From: a virus
Length of the DNA stretch: 26,294 bases
IMG/VR virus record: IMGVR_UViG_3300022744_000090
Span: 1-26,294 of that record
Reading direction: 5' to 3' (one strand)
Positions 1 to 7,079 of the stretch are shown one piece after another (the stretch's first letter is position 1; each line of letters starts with the position of its first letter). The notes below the pieces were generated by a model, which saw only the letters and a list, made by a program, of their open reading frames with translations, was not told the origin of the DNA and did no database searches. The position numbers and the translations under genes are program-made.

Positions 1-177
1 CCATTGTAGAAGCCTTCATAACTCGGGCTGTGGTCTTTTCTAGGGCTGCAACTTCCTTCAGGAGCCCAGCCTCATACCTCTGTGCGGCCTCCTGCTGAGT
101 CGCCAATTGAGACTCCCACCAAGCAGGCCCTGCAGGTTTGTAGCCTTCCAATGTGGAGGCCTTCATAACTCGGGCTG
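1..177 (-). repeat. direct repeat inside the tape measure gene
   Basis: Positions 1-30 and 148-177 match at 27 of 30 bases. The offset of 147 bp equals 49 codons, so the repeat stays in frame and both copies encode ARVMKAST-like residues. Periodic internal repeats are common in tape measure proteins, and the left copy sits at the window edge, so further copies may follow outside. Confidence 0.7.
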
Positions 178-1186
178 CAGCCCTGTCCAGCACGGCAGCA
201 TCCTTAGCAGCAGCCTCTACCCGAGCCAGCTCTACCTTCTTGGCAGCCAACCGGATAGCTTCTGCCTCTTTGTCAGCCATAGTGCTGATAAGGGCTATAC
301 GTGTCTCGTCATGCTTGGCCAATACCTGCCCACTGCCTTGTATGCCTTGGCGAACAGTACCCACAAAGTCTGAGCCATACTTCTTGGTGGCCAGCTTCTC
401 AGCGTCGGCAGACCCACTCTCTAGCATGCGCCGAATACTCTCGGAGCGCTTTTGAATGTTGGCCAGCATGGTGCTGGAGCCTTTTTCGCTAATCTGCTGT
501 AAGGCCGTATTGGTGTCTGTCGCGTACTTGACATTCAGCGCCATATCTCGCTCGGCATCGGACATGCTTCTGCGGCGGGCAGCAAGCGCCTCCCGCTCGG
601 CTTGGCGCTTCAAGCCCTCCACACGCTTGAACTCGGCAAGTTGAGCGGCCTGGAACCCGCCCAAGTTAACCCCTTGGCTCCGCCAAGCTGCCAGCTCTTC
701 ACCCTGCAACTGCCCCATCACAGCTAGTCGATGTTCGTAAGCAGACCTCAGTGCCGTGGTCTGCATATGCACCAAGTTGAGGGATAGCTTGTCGCCGCTC
801 TCAATCTCCTTAAGCATCAACTCTTGGGCGTGTTTGAAGCTCCCGGCAATTCCGGTCTTCTCCATGGACTTCATTGCTTCAGACATCCGACCAAGGCTGG
901 ACTTGGATGAGGTGCCGAGCTGTTCTACTTTTGAGTCATAAGCCGCCGCAGATTTTATAAAGGAACCAAAGGACTCCTCCTGAGCTTTTAAGTTCTTAGC
1001 GGTGCTGGGGGAGGCAAAGGCATGCGCGAAATCCACACCAGCAGGAGCAGCAGTCTTTAGGGCGGTGGCGGCTTTGGTGGCCGTATCGCCAAGCTTGTCC
1101 AGGCTTTTATCCAGGCGGTCGAGCTTAGCCAGGTCTCCCTCGGGGATATTAACGCCTATCTCAAGTTTGTCATTGCCTTCGCTCAT
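1..1186 (-). CDS. tail tape measure protein, N-terminal part (3' end outside window)
   Basis: This is the first 395 codons of a long open frame that runs off the left edge. The start is the ATG at 1186, preceded by AGGAG seven bases upstream. The product is rich in Ala, Lys, Glu and Ser with long heptad-like helical stretches (for example around the residues encoded at 100-650), and it contains repeated segments such as ARVMKAS. It lies directly downstream of the frameshifted tail chaperone pair, which is the invariant position of the tape measure gene in long-tailed phages. The family sets tail length and is threaded through the tail tube with the help of the G/GT chaperones. The identification rests on position and composition; the hydrophobic central region and the C terminus cannot be seen. 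Confidence 0.75.
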   Translation of the reverse strand, partial: MSEGNDKLEIGVNIPEGDLAKLDRLDKSLDKLGDTATKAATALKTAAPAGVDFAHAFASPSTAKNLKAQEESFGSFIKSAAAYDSKVEQLGTSSKSSLGRMSEAMKSMEKTGIAGSFKHAQELMLKEIESGDKLSLNLVHMQTTALRSAYEHRLAVMGQLQGEELAAWRSQGVNLGGFQAAQLAEFKRVEGLKRQAEREALAARRRSMSDAERDMALNVKYATDTNTALQQISEKGSSTMLANIQKRSESIRRMLESGSADAEKLATKKYGSDFVGTVRQGIQGSGQVLAKHDETRIALISTMADKEAEAIRLAAKKVELARVEAAAKDAAVLDRAAARVMKASTLEGYKPAGPAWWESQLATQQEAAQRYEAGLLKEVAALEKTTARVMKASTM

Positions 1187-1240
1187 CGGGTGCTCCTGTA
1201 GGATTAGCGATTTTACTCGCTGCCATCGTCATTCACTAGC

Positions 1241-1278
1241 GACAAAAACGATAAAGCCAGCACTGAGGCTGGCTTTAT
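1241..1278 (-). terminator. rho-independent-type terminator before the tape measure gene
   Basis: An 11-bp perfect stem (1251-1261 with 1268-1278) and a 6-nt loop are followed on the minus strand by a run of five T at 1244-1248. The hairpin overlaps the stop codon of the long chaperone product. It probably reduces read-through from the tail chaperone genes into the tape measure gene. Confidence 0.65.
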
Positions 1279-1999
1279 TTGCTTTTCTCTGCCTGAAAAG
1301 ACTTGTAGGCCCTATCAAGTACCCTTATACCCCACCATAGGTCTTGGGCATCATGTAGCCCTATTCTATGGTGAGCACAGTAGGCGTTGAACTCTACCAA
1401 GGTCAGCCGGTTGACACCGGCCATCGCCGCCTGCCTCGTCTCTGACAAATCCCAGAAGACCTGCATTGTGTAGCTCAGGTGCTTCTGGATTGTCGGCCTT
1501 CTGGCCAAGGCGGCCGGCTTTATGCCTGAATTTTCTTCAAACTCAAGCAGTTCCTTTATGGAGGCACCCCACTCAAGTTCCCAGATCAGGCAGTCCTCTA
1601 GTTTTTTGCGTCTTCAGCCTCTTGCTCGGCCTTGAACGATTCAAAGTCTTCGCTTACGGACGAGATGTAGCGGCGGAAGTCCTTGATGGCCAACAGACGC
1701 TTAGCATTCTCAATGCTATATTCCAGCTTCTCGCCCTTGATAGATACGTCACCCTTCCAACCCAACAGGATTGTCTTGGCCATAACTTCGCCCATCAGGC
1801 TCTCATTGAGCGCTTCAGCAGCCTCGCCCTTAGACTCCAAAGCAACTTTATTACGCTTGTACATACTGGCCAAGAGGCGGTTGTACTTGGCGTTGCCAGC
1901 ACGAGCTACCAAGAAGCTCACGCCGTTGCCGTACTCGACCCAGCGTCCGTCTTGCTCAGCTTTTTCATCTACAGCGAAGGTGGAAAAAATATCTAACAT
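1275..1999 (-). CDS. tail assembly chaperone, long form (GT-type, -1 frameshift fusion)
   Basis: Ribosomes that slip back one base at the A AAA AAC heptamer (1601-1607) leave the 133-codon upstream frame just before its stop. They continue in the -1 frame from 1601 to the stop at 1275, adding 108 residues for a total of 241. The extension is open over its whole length. It contains the segment ARRPTIQKHL, which has no nearby ATG start of its own and is reached only through a TTG or through the fusion. In lambda and many siphophages the equivalent GT protein binds both the tape measure and the tail tube subunits during tail assembly and is absent from mature virions. Position between the tail tube gene and the tape measure gene supports this. 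No clear downstream pseudoknot was worked out. Confidence 0.8.
1598..1999 (-). CDS. tail assembly chaperone, short form (G-type)
   Basis: This 133-residue protein starts at the ATG at 1999 (MLDIFSTF), with AAGGA about eight bases upstream, and ends in EDAKN at the stop at 1598. It is the unshifted product of the G/GT pair. Family members act as tail assembly chaperones with the longer frameshift product in a skewed ratio. The sequence is charged at the C terminus, as is usual for this family. It is the first phage gene after the TnpB insertion, and a -10-like element lies 40 bp upstream. Family membership is inferred from gene order, size and the slippery site rather than from a recognised motif. 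Confidence 0.75.
   Translation of the reverse strand: MLDIFSTFAVDEKAEQDGRWVEYGNGVSFLVARAGNAKYNRLLASMYKRNKVALESKGEAAEALNESLMGEVMAKTILLGWKGDVSIKGEKLEYSIENAKRLLAIKDFRRYISSVSEDFESFKAEQEAEDAKN
1601..1607 (-). promoter_or_regulatory. programmed -1 frameshift slippery site (A AAA AAC)
   Basis: Read in the zero frame the minus strand is GCA AAA AAC TAG, which gives a textbook X XXY YYZ heptamer immediately before the stop. The -1 frame stays open for 108 codons past this point. This is one of the most efficient -1 slippery sequences known in bacteria. Confidence 0.85.
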
Positions 2000-2038
2000 A
2001 GGATTCCTTGTGGTGGTGGTTGATTGATTCCGGTACAG

Positions 2039-2044
2039 AGTATA
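2039..2044 (-). promoter_or_regulatory. candidate -10 element upstream of the tail chaperone gene
   Basis: TATACT lies 40 bp upstream of the chaperone ATG, within the string TTTGCGATATACT. A nearly identical string precedes the HNH-AP2 leader at 7076-7088. No good -35 is present; that region is now occupied by the right end of the TnpB element. Confidence 0.4.
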
Positions 2045-2051
2045 TCGCAAA

Positions 2052-2200
2052 GTGATAGACCCACGGCTAAAGCCGGGGGCTTCATGCTTCACAGGCAATA
2101 GCCGCCACGGATGACTTACGCCCCCGCTTTGGTCTTACATCGCCTCCACATGCAGTAACGACCAATCCGGCCGCTAACATTCTTTTTGCTTCATTGCGAA
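2052..2200 (-). ncRNA. candidate right-end guide RNA (omega RNA / reRNA) of the TnpB element
   Basis: In characterised IS200/IS605 elements the RNA guiding TnpB covers the end of tnpB and the right-end hairpin. Its 3' guide is the flanking host sequence. Here the hairpin at 2062-2080 and the 3' part of tnpB fit that plan. If the right end is at about 2052, the guide would be phage sequence from about 2051 downwards, including the TATACT box at 2039-2044. The 5' boundary given is arbitrary. Confidence 0.4.
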
Positions 2201-3257
2201 TATTGATTGCGGCGTTCACGTCTCTATCGTGAATTTCACCGCAAGCAGCGCAAGTCCAGCCCCTAACCTCCAAGGGCATTGATGGGGCTTTAGTCAAGCA
2301 GCCAGAGCACAATTTGCTAGAAGGGAACCACCGATTGACTTCGATGTACCCCTTGCCGGCTTTTTGTGCCTTGTACTTGATGAACCCCGTGAACATACCC
2401 CAGCCCGCATCGCCAATTGACTTTGCTAAGTTGTGGTTTTTCATCATGCCTTGCACATTCAACCCCTCGACCGCTATAACTTGGTTTTCGTCAACAATAC
2501 GGCGAGACAGTTTGTGCAGGTAATCTTTTCGCTGATTTGCAACCTTGGCGTGAACCTTGGCTACCAAGACGCGAGCCTTGTTTCTATTAGCAGAGCCTTT
2601 TTGTTTGCGCGCTAGCTTTTGCTGTTTGCGCTTGAGGTTCTTTTCTGCTTTTCTAAAGAATCGTTTTGTGTCAAATTTAGAACCATCGCTTGTTACGGCG
2701 AAAGTCTCAAGACCAACATCAACACCAATGAATTTACCCTTGTAGGAGGGTGCTGGCACTTCTAGGCCGTCATCCATCAGGATTGCAGCGTAGTAGTGAC
2801 CGCTTGCATCTTTCGATACCGTGACCGTCTTCATAGTGCCAACTAGCTCACGATGCACTACAGCTTTGACGTGGCCTATTTTGGGCAGGTAAATCTTGCA
2901 ACCGTCAACAATCTTGACACCCTGTGGGTATTGGATGGATTGCTTACCCTGTTTACTTTTGAACTTGGGGTACTTCGCACGCTTCTCAAAGAAATTGACG
3001 AATGCACGGGACATATGCAGGCTAACGCTTTGTAGGACTTGGCTATGCACCTGAGTCAACCAATCAAATTCTTCTTTTAGCGCAGGCAGGCGTGCATTCA
3101 GTGCAAACTGACCTAGCCCTTTGCCTGTTTCTTTGTAAGTCTCTTGTGTTTTTGCCAAGCTGTTATTCCAGAACCAACGCGCACAACCAAATGCCTGAGC
3201 TAGCTTTTGCTGCTGCTGCATGTTCGGGTAGATGCGTATATGGGTTGCTTGAAACAT
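2082..3257 (-). CDS. tnpB: TnpB RNA-guided nuclease (OrfB of IS200/IS605 family)
   Basis: This 391-residue protein has the full TnpB layout. The N-terminal helix-turn-helix/wedge region begins MFQATHIRIYP. The split RuvC domain carries all three acidic residues: D180 in GVDVGLE, E264 in VEGLNV and D346 in HDRDVNAA. A zinc ribbon of C317-x2-C320 and C336-x2-C339 lies between the last two. Nothing indicates truncation or loss of the catalytic site, so it is probably active. Characterised TnpBs cut DNA next to a short target-adjacent motif using a guide read from the element's right end, which favours retention of the element. The gene lies in the same direction as the phage late genes but has its own promoter-like sequence. 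No TnpA partner is visible in the window, so movement would need one in trans. Confidence 0.92.
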   Translation of the reverse strand: MFQATHIRIYPNMQQQQKLAQAFGCARWFWNNSLAKTQETYKETGKGLGQFALNARLPALKEEFDWLTQVHSQVLQSVSLHMSRAFVNFFEKRAKYPKFKSKQGKQSIQYPQGVKIVDGCKIYLPKIGHVKAVVHRELVGTMKTVTVSKDASGHYYAAILMDDGLEVPAPSYKGKFIGVDVGLETFAVTSDGSKFDTKRFFRKAEKNLKRKQQKLARKQKGSANRNKARVLVAKVHAKVANQRKDYLHKLSRRIVDENQVIAVEGLNVQGMMKNHNLAKSIGDAGWGMFTGFIKYKAQKAGKGYIEVNRWFPSSKLCSGCLTKAPSMPLEVRGWTCAACGEIHDRDVNAAINIRNEAKRMLAAGLVVTACGGDVRPKRGRKSSVAAIACEA

Positions 3258-3263
3258 TTGCTT

Positions 3264-3292
3264 ATTGTATATCTAATTTATGATAAGTGCAA
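3264..3292 (-). promoter_or_regulatory. promoter for tnpB (possibly leaderless mRNA)
   Basis: The minus strand shows TTGCAC (3287-3292), a 17-bp spacer and TACAAT (3264-3269). Only six bases separate the -10 box from the tnpB ATG at 3257. Transcription would then begin at or next to the start codon, and no Shine-Dalgarno sequence is visible. Confidence 0.5.
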
Positions 3293-3326
3293 CAAGTTGT
3301 TCAAATTATTCCGAAGTTGCCTTATA

Positions 3327-3340
3327 CCCCAAGCCTGGGG
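3327..3340. repeat. small hairpin, candidate left-end structure of the TnpB element
   Basis: CCCCA and TGGGG are separated by a 4-nt loop. The hairpin lies between the tnpB promoter and the phage terminator, where a left-end hairpin of an IS605-type element is expected. The exact element boundary is not resolved. Confidence 0.35.
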
Positions 3341-3362
3341 GCGGGATTTACGGAAAACTGTT

Positions 3363-3395
3363 AAAAAGGCTCCGAGAAATTTCTTTCCCGGAGCC
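3363..3395 (-). terminator. terminator after the major tail protein gene
   Basis: The 7-bp stem GGCTCCG/CGGAGCC (3389-3395 with 3368-3374 on the minus strand) is followed directly by five T at 3363-3367. It lies about 30 bp past the tail protein stop. A second small hairpin, GGTTGG/CCAACC, precedes it at 3400-3417. The position suggests that the highly expressed tail tube gene ended its own transcript before the TnpB insertion. Confidence 0.75.
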
Positions 3396-3427
3396 AAAAG
3401 GTTGGTACCACCCAACCACCACGAAAT

Positions 3428-4645
3428 TTAGACAGCTGCCACGCCGAAGGCGTCTAAAAACACTACCTTCTGCAGGGTAGCATCAGCATTAGAAGCGTCA
3501 CGCAAAGCAGTGAACTTAACATCAGCCATCAAGTCAGCATCCTTGCCGCCAGCGGTAATCTGGTAGGAAGAGATGGTAACTGCAGGCAGAGAGAACACAT
3601 AACCGTTCCCTGCGCCATCCATTGTGGAAAAGGCCAAGGAGGTCAAGGTGTTGTTCACGAACTTGTCGAAGATAGTCTTGTCGGCAAAGTAGATGGACAT
3701 AGAGCCAGTCAGGGCGATAGTTCCGCTACCGATACCAACGCTACCCAAGGAGCACAGAGCATCTTGTTCGCGCAGAGCATTGTCGTAGTCCAAGCTGAGG
3801 GACTTGACGAAGGTGCTGGACAATGGGACACCGCCCTCCCACACTTGGCAAGAGCTTCCTGTGACGCCGGACTGGATGTCGAAGGTGTAGCTGGACACTG
3901 GAGTTCCAGGCAACACAGTCGCAGTAGTCATGGCTGCTTGCTTACCAACAAACGAGAAGTTGATGGTAGACAGATTACCCGACTGGATGGAAATAGCCAT
4001 CTTGCTTGGGGTCATTCCAGTGAAGGCTTCAAACACGCCCACGTCAGTCATGTTCTTCTCAATGGTGTAAGAAGTCTGAGTGGTTCCATGGGTCAAGCGG
4101 CGAGTCTGCACAGAGCAGGTGGCGACAGCAGTGCCTACGGTAGCAGGGGTGCCAGCATCCAAGGTGATTACGGTGGCCGTCGGGGCAGTCACAGAACTCA
4201 CGCGGAAGAGCTTACCGTTGTTCACACCGCCAGTTGTCAGACGGAACCACTGACCTTTTTTCAGGTTGGTGAAGGCGCTGGTAGTGGTGGGGGCCACAGA
4301 AGCAGTGATGGTGGTAGCAGTGAAGTCTGCAGTGAAAGTGGTGCCGATACCGTTGGTACCATGGACAGAGAACGTGCTCTGCAAGGTGGATTCCATCAGG
4401 CGGTCGTACTCGCGGTACTGCATCTCACCGTTCAGGTCCCCGGAGCACTTAGCACCAGTAGGGACCATGCTGGAGGACGAGCGGGTAGAGTTGATTTCCG
4501 TAGACACAGCTTTGGTGATGTCATAGGTCAAGCTCTCGCCGGTGATACGAATATTCAGGGGGTTACCTGCAACAGGGGTAACGCCGAAAGTGGCTTCAGG
4601 GATGTAGCGTACCTGTGCGGCGCTAGTGCTTGCGAGGATGGGCAT
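3428..4645 (-). CDS. major tail tube protein
   Basis: This 405-residue protein starts at the ATG at 4645, with AGGAG seven bases upstream. It is rich in Ser, Thr, Gly and Val with alternating beta-strand patterns. The N terminus, with VRYIPEATFGVTP, resembles phage tail tube proteins whose N-terminal region contains YxxExTxGxTP-like text. The middle (about residues 100-180) is low-complexity Thr/Ala and may be an added Ig-like or loop domain. It sits after the tail terminator candidate and before the G/GT chaperones, as gpV does in lambda. Its strong ribosome-binding site and private terminator fit a protein made in many copies. The call is from composition, N-terminal motif and gene order. 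Confidence 0.78.
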   Translation of the reverse strand: MPILASTSAAQVRYIPEATFGVTPVAGNPLNIRITGESLTYDITKAVSTEINSTRSSSSMVPTGAKCSGDLNGEMQYREYDRLMESTLQSTFSVHGTNGIGTTFTADFTATTITASVAPTTTSAFTNLKKGQWFRLTTGGVNNGKLFRVSSVTAPTATVITLDAGTPATVGTAVATCSVQTRRLTHGTTQTSYTIEKNMTDVGVFEAFTGMTPSKMAISIQSGNLSTINFSFVGKQAAMTTATVLPGTPVSSYTFDIQSGVTGSSCQVWEGGVPLSSTFVKSLSLDYDNALREQDALCSLGSVGIGSGTIALTGSMSIYFADKTIFDKFVNNTLTSLAFSTMDGAGNGYVFSLPAVTISSYQITAGGKDADLMADVKFTALRDASNADATLQKVVFLDAFGVAAV

Positions 4646-4712
4646 ATGTGGCTCCTAGTAAAAGATGTTGAAGTTTGCACTTTTATCTGGAACCTGTAGC
4701 CCATTTACTGCT

Positions 4713-4744
4713 GAGTGCGGCACTCCTGTCAGTGGGTCACTGAC
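4713..4744 (-). other. twin hairpins in the leader of the tail tube gene
   Basis: GTCAGTG/CACTGAC (4728-4734 with 4738-4744, 3-nt loop) and GAGTG/CACTC (4713-4717 with 4721-4725) lie between the stop at 4754 and the tail tube start at 4645. Neither has a T tract, so an mRNA-stabilising or processing role is more likely than termination. Confidence 0.4.
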
Positions 4745-4753
4745 GACAGGTCA

Positions 4754-5167
4754 TTAGTTGTCATCAGCCCAGAATGGAACTAAGGCCGGATAGTAGACCC
4801 ACCCCTTGAACGCCTGCTCTCTGGCGAAGGAGGCCATGCGAGTGCGGACACCGCCGAACTGAGAGCGCTGCAAGGCTCGATAGAAGTGCTCCAAGAGCAC
4901 CAAGGCCTTGGCTGACCCTGCTCCTTCCTTGGTAGCCGCCTGCAGGTGTATCTGGCCGACCTTCCGATGTATCGGGTTTGCACTCAGGTCTGCTTGTGCG
5001 CCGTCCAAGAATCGGATGTTCACCACCAAGAACGGGTCAAGCTGCGTTGCCGTATCGACTATGATTCGGTTGTCGTATTCAATGACAAGTGGGTAGCCTG
5101 TAAAGCTGGCCTTGGCAGCTTCTACAGCAGTAACTATACTTTGACGGTGTTGTTCAAGTGTGGCCAT
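4754..5167 (-). CDS. tail terminator / minor tail protein candidate (gpU position)
   Basis: This 137-residue protein begins MATLEQHRQSIV. Its ATG at 5167 overlaps the preceding gene's stop by one base (TAATG), so translation is probably coupled. The sequence has an alpha/beta pattern with a short N-terminal helix, then strands such as LVIEYDNRIIV and PFLVVNIRFLDG. The second half is helical and basic (HFYRALQRSQFG) and the C terminus is FWADDN. Size, fold pattern and its place directly before the major tail protein match the tail terminator of lambda-type phages, which caps the tail and joins it to the head. No diagnostic motif was recognised. Confidence 0.5.
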   Translation of the reverse strand: MATLEQHRQSIVTAVEAAKASFTGYPLVIEYDNRIIVDTATQLDPFLVVNIRFLDGAQADLSANPIHRKVGQIHLQAATKEGAGSAKALVLLEHFYRALQRSQFGGVRTRMASFAREQAFKGWVYYPALVPFWADDN

Positions 5168-5697
5168 TATGAAATCCAGTTGTATTTGTACTTCTGTATA
5201 ATATAGTCTACAAAAGCTATGCCTTCTAAGTGGCGATGTATAGGCCGGTAGTTGGGGTCCATGTTTCCGGTCTTGATGCTACCGGAGATTGGAGAGGAGT
5301 TGACAAGTGTTACCTTGGTATTGTATTTTATCGTGCTGATGACAGCCAGCCCGCTTGCCAAGGGTTCTTGTATAGCCTCTGGATGGCCTGCATACCTTAC
5401 CTTATCGTAGTATTCCTTGATCTGGCTGGAATCCCTATGATTAATACTACGGTACTCGTTATCTAGTTCAGTCTTATACCAGTTTTTAGTGTAGCCAGTG
5501 TGTGGACTATTAGCTGTAACTACCTGCCAGTTAGAAACGAAATCTCCAGAATACTGTGGAGATTCCTTTAGAACTGCTTTCAAAACCTGTGTAACTTTTT
5601 TCTTGACGAACTCAGTCGGCCTACTCTTGATGAGGGCTCTTTGGGCTTTCGTTTTGCTCAGAAACGAATTTAAGTTCTTTACTTCAATTCCGGCCAT
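5167..5697 (-). CDS. tail completion / neck protein candidate (HK97 gp10-like or lambda Z position)
   Basis: I chose the ATG at 5697 (MAGIEVKN), two bases after the stop of the previous gene, rather than upstream starts inside that gene; this gives 176 residues. The N-terminal third is strongly basic and helical (KTKAQRALIKSRP, KKKVTQVLKAVLKE). It is followed by SPQYSGDFVSNWQV and a Gly/Ser/Asn-rich beta region. The pattern 'basic helix, then SGxxxxNW' is typical of small tail-completion proteins of the HK97-gp10 type, and the order (adaptor, stopper, this gene, terminator, tube) fits. Function is inferred from order and this pattern. Confidence 0.5.
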   Translation of the reverse strand: MAGIEVKNLNSFLSKTKAQRALIKSRPTEFVKKKVTQVLKAVLKESPQYSGDFVSNWQVVTANSPHTGYTKNWYKTELDNEYRSINHRDSSQIKEYYDKVRYAGHPEAIQEPLASGLAVISTIKYNTKVTLVNSSPISGSIKTGNMDPNYRPIHRHLEGIAFVDYIIQKYKYNWIS

Positions 5698-5699
5698 AC

Positions 5700-6533
5700 T
5701 CAACCTCGACGGATGTGCAGGCTCCAAGCATCTTGGTCTGAGACTATGGCAATAATTCTCCAACTCTCAGAATTAACCACTACGTTTTGACCGACTACTG
5801 GGCTAACTGACGACTTAGCAACAATCAACGCCATGTCACCAGCCAAGTTGCTTGGGCTTGCTTGCGTGCGAAACTCATAGACCTTGTAGTAGTCCAAGAG
5901 GATTGACGGCACCGTCACGCTGGCAGCGCTGTAAGTGTCGAGCACGGGATTGTACACGCCAGTGCTGGTGAAGGTGGAGGAAATTACGCCGTAATCAATT
6001 TCGTCGCATTGAGCTGTCTTGAAGCCTTCCAAGGACAGGTGGACCGTGCGTACACGGTAGAGGGTTGGGCCCTGCTTAACCAAGGTCCCTTTTGCGATTA
6101 CTGCATTCTTGCTGAAGTGGAAAATCCAGAATGGGTCATACTGGGCGTCAGTGACGCCGTTCACAGTGTCCTTCAGGTAATCCCGCTGCCCATGCTGTGC
6201 GGTAACTACGGTGCCGGAGCATGCTTGGCCAGGTGTGACAAGGCTGAATAGCCCGCTGCTTGCCTTCATCCAGTAAGACGCTCGGATAGCCCCTCCCCGC
6301 CACTCATCCAGTATTCCATCACCAACTACCCACATCTCATTCAGTACGTTGATTGTGGAATGCGTGGGAGTGGTGATGGATGGGTCAACGCTCAGTACCC
6401 GGCGCTTAGCTGTACTGCCGTCGGGCGAGGCCTCTAGGAAGGTTGACACCTGTGCCTTGAACAGCAGAGCATTGTTGTAGGCATCGTACACCGGGCAGGT
6501 GTCAAATCGGCGGGCAGCAGCCTTTAATTTCAT
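5700..6533 (-). CDS. virion structural protein, probable head-tail joining component
   Basis: This 277-residue protein starts at the ATG at 6533, which overlaps the upstream stop in an ATGA junction. It is beta-rich with no recognised motif. An N-terminal segment FDTCPVYDAYNNALLFKAQV is followed by a region that ends in WRIIAIVSDQDAWSLHIRRG. The short C-terminal beta module (GQNVVVNSESWRIIAI) has the look of the small barrel domains found in head-closure (stopper) proteins. Its place between a helical adaptor-like protein and a tail-completion protein is consistent with a head-tail stopper carrying an extra N-terminal domain. I do not recognise the N-terminal two thirds. Confidence 0.45.
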   Translation of the reverse strand: MKLKAAARRFDTCPVYDAYNNALLFKAQVSTFLEASPDGSTAKRRVLSVDPSITTPTHSTINVLNEMWVVGDGILDEWRGGAIRASYWMKASSGLFSLVTPGQACSGTVVTAQHGQRDYLKDTVNGVTDAQYDPFWIFHFSKNAVIAKGTLVKQGPTLYRVRTVHLSLEGFKTAQCDEIDYGVISSTFTSTGVYNPVLDTYSAASVTVPSILLDYYKVYEFRTQASPSNLAGDMALIVAKSSVSPVVGQNVVVNSESWRIIAIVSDQDAWSLHIRRG

Positions 6534-7018
6534 GCTGTCACCGGGTCTTTGGCCAGGCCTGCAGCCACTGTGAATATTGGCGTGATACTCTGGGGAGGGG
6601 TGTAGCCGTTCAAGAGGGTAAGGGAGGCTTGTAGCCGTGCCCGAATGCTGACATACCCTGCATTCACCCCGTTGCGGACAGTCTCGAAGGGGTCTGCAAA
6701 GCGCTCAAATGAGGCCCGACCGTCTGTAACCTTTAGGGGGCTGAATAGGGGCAGGGAGGTGAGCAGTAACTTGCTGTAGGCATAGGCAGAAAACATGTTT
6801 GCTACTGCGAACACCTTGGTCTGCAGGGCTGTCCGGGACATGACAGGGGTGGCCAAGATGGAGTCCAGGAGTGCCGGCAAGGTCGAGTCTATGTCCGACA
6901 GCTCAAGTTCCAGTTGGTCGGTGAAGACCTTTAGGTCAAGTGTAGCGTCTTCGAGTTCTTCGTCGGAAACTCCAAGGACCGCTCGAACTTCATCTGGGGT
7001 GGTGCGTGTTAGGGCCAT
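6530..7018 (-). CDS. head-tail adaptor candidate
   Basis: This 162-residue, mostly helical acidic protein begins MALTRTTPDEVRAVLGVSDEELED. Its N terminus resembles head-tail connector (adaptor) proteins that start with a short 'TPDxVRxxLGVSxxEL' helix pair, and it lies shortly after the capsid genes. In such proteins the helices pack under the portal ring. The ATG at 7018 has no recognisable Shine-Dalgarno sequence, unlike most genes in this operon. The DNA just upstream is the foreign-looking HNH/leader insert, so the native leader may have been lost. Confidence 0.5.
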   Translation of the reverse strand: MALTRTTPDEVRAVLGVSDEELEDATLDLKVFTDQLELELSDIDSTLPALLDSILATPVMSRTALQTKVFAVANMFSAYAYSKLLLTSLPLFSPLKVTDGRASFERFADPFETVRNGVNAGYVSIRARLQASLTLLNGYTPPQSITPIFTVAAGLAKDPVTA

Positions 7019-7079
7019 GCGTCGATTATGGGCGGCTTTGTAGTTTTTGGGTGCTTAGGTGGTGGAAGATGGCAGTTTG

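Larger units (their letters stand above)
2052..3346 (-). mobile_element. TnpB-only IS200/IS605-like (IS1341-type) element, ends approximate
   Basis: The element consists of a tnpB gene without an adjacent tnpA (Y1 HUH transposase). Just past the tnpB stop, the minus strand folds into the hairpin typical of IS605-family right ends (2062-2080: CCC, CGGCT, TT loop, AGCCG, GGG), followed by TCTATCAC. I take the right end as about 2052. The left end must lie between the tnpB start and the phage terminator at 3363-3395. A small hairpin (CCCCA/TGGGG, 3327-3340) is a candidate left-end structure, so 3346 is a guess. The insertion splits the tail tube and tail chaperone genes without breaking either. 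Confidence 0.65.

Noticed and set aside
2082-3257. TnpB as a nuclease-dead, TldR-like repressor
   Set aside because: All three RuvC acidic residues and the zinc ribbon are present, so there is no sign of catalytic loss.
3764-4699. 311-codon open frame on the plus strand opposite the tail tube gene
   Set aside because: It is the antisense shadow of a well-supported gene, has a composition that follows from that gene, and contains no recognisable motif.
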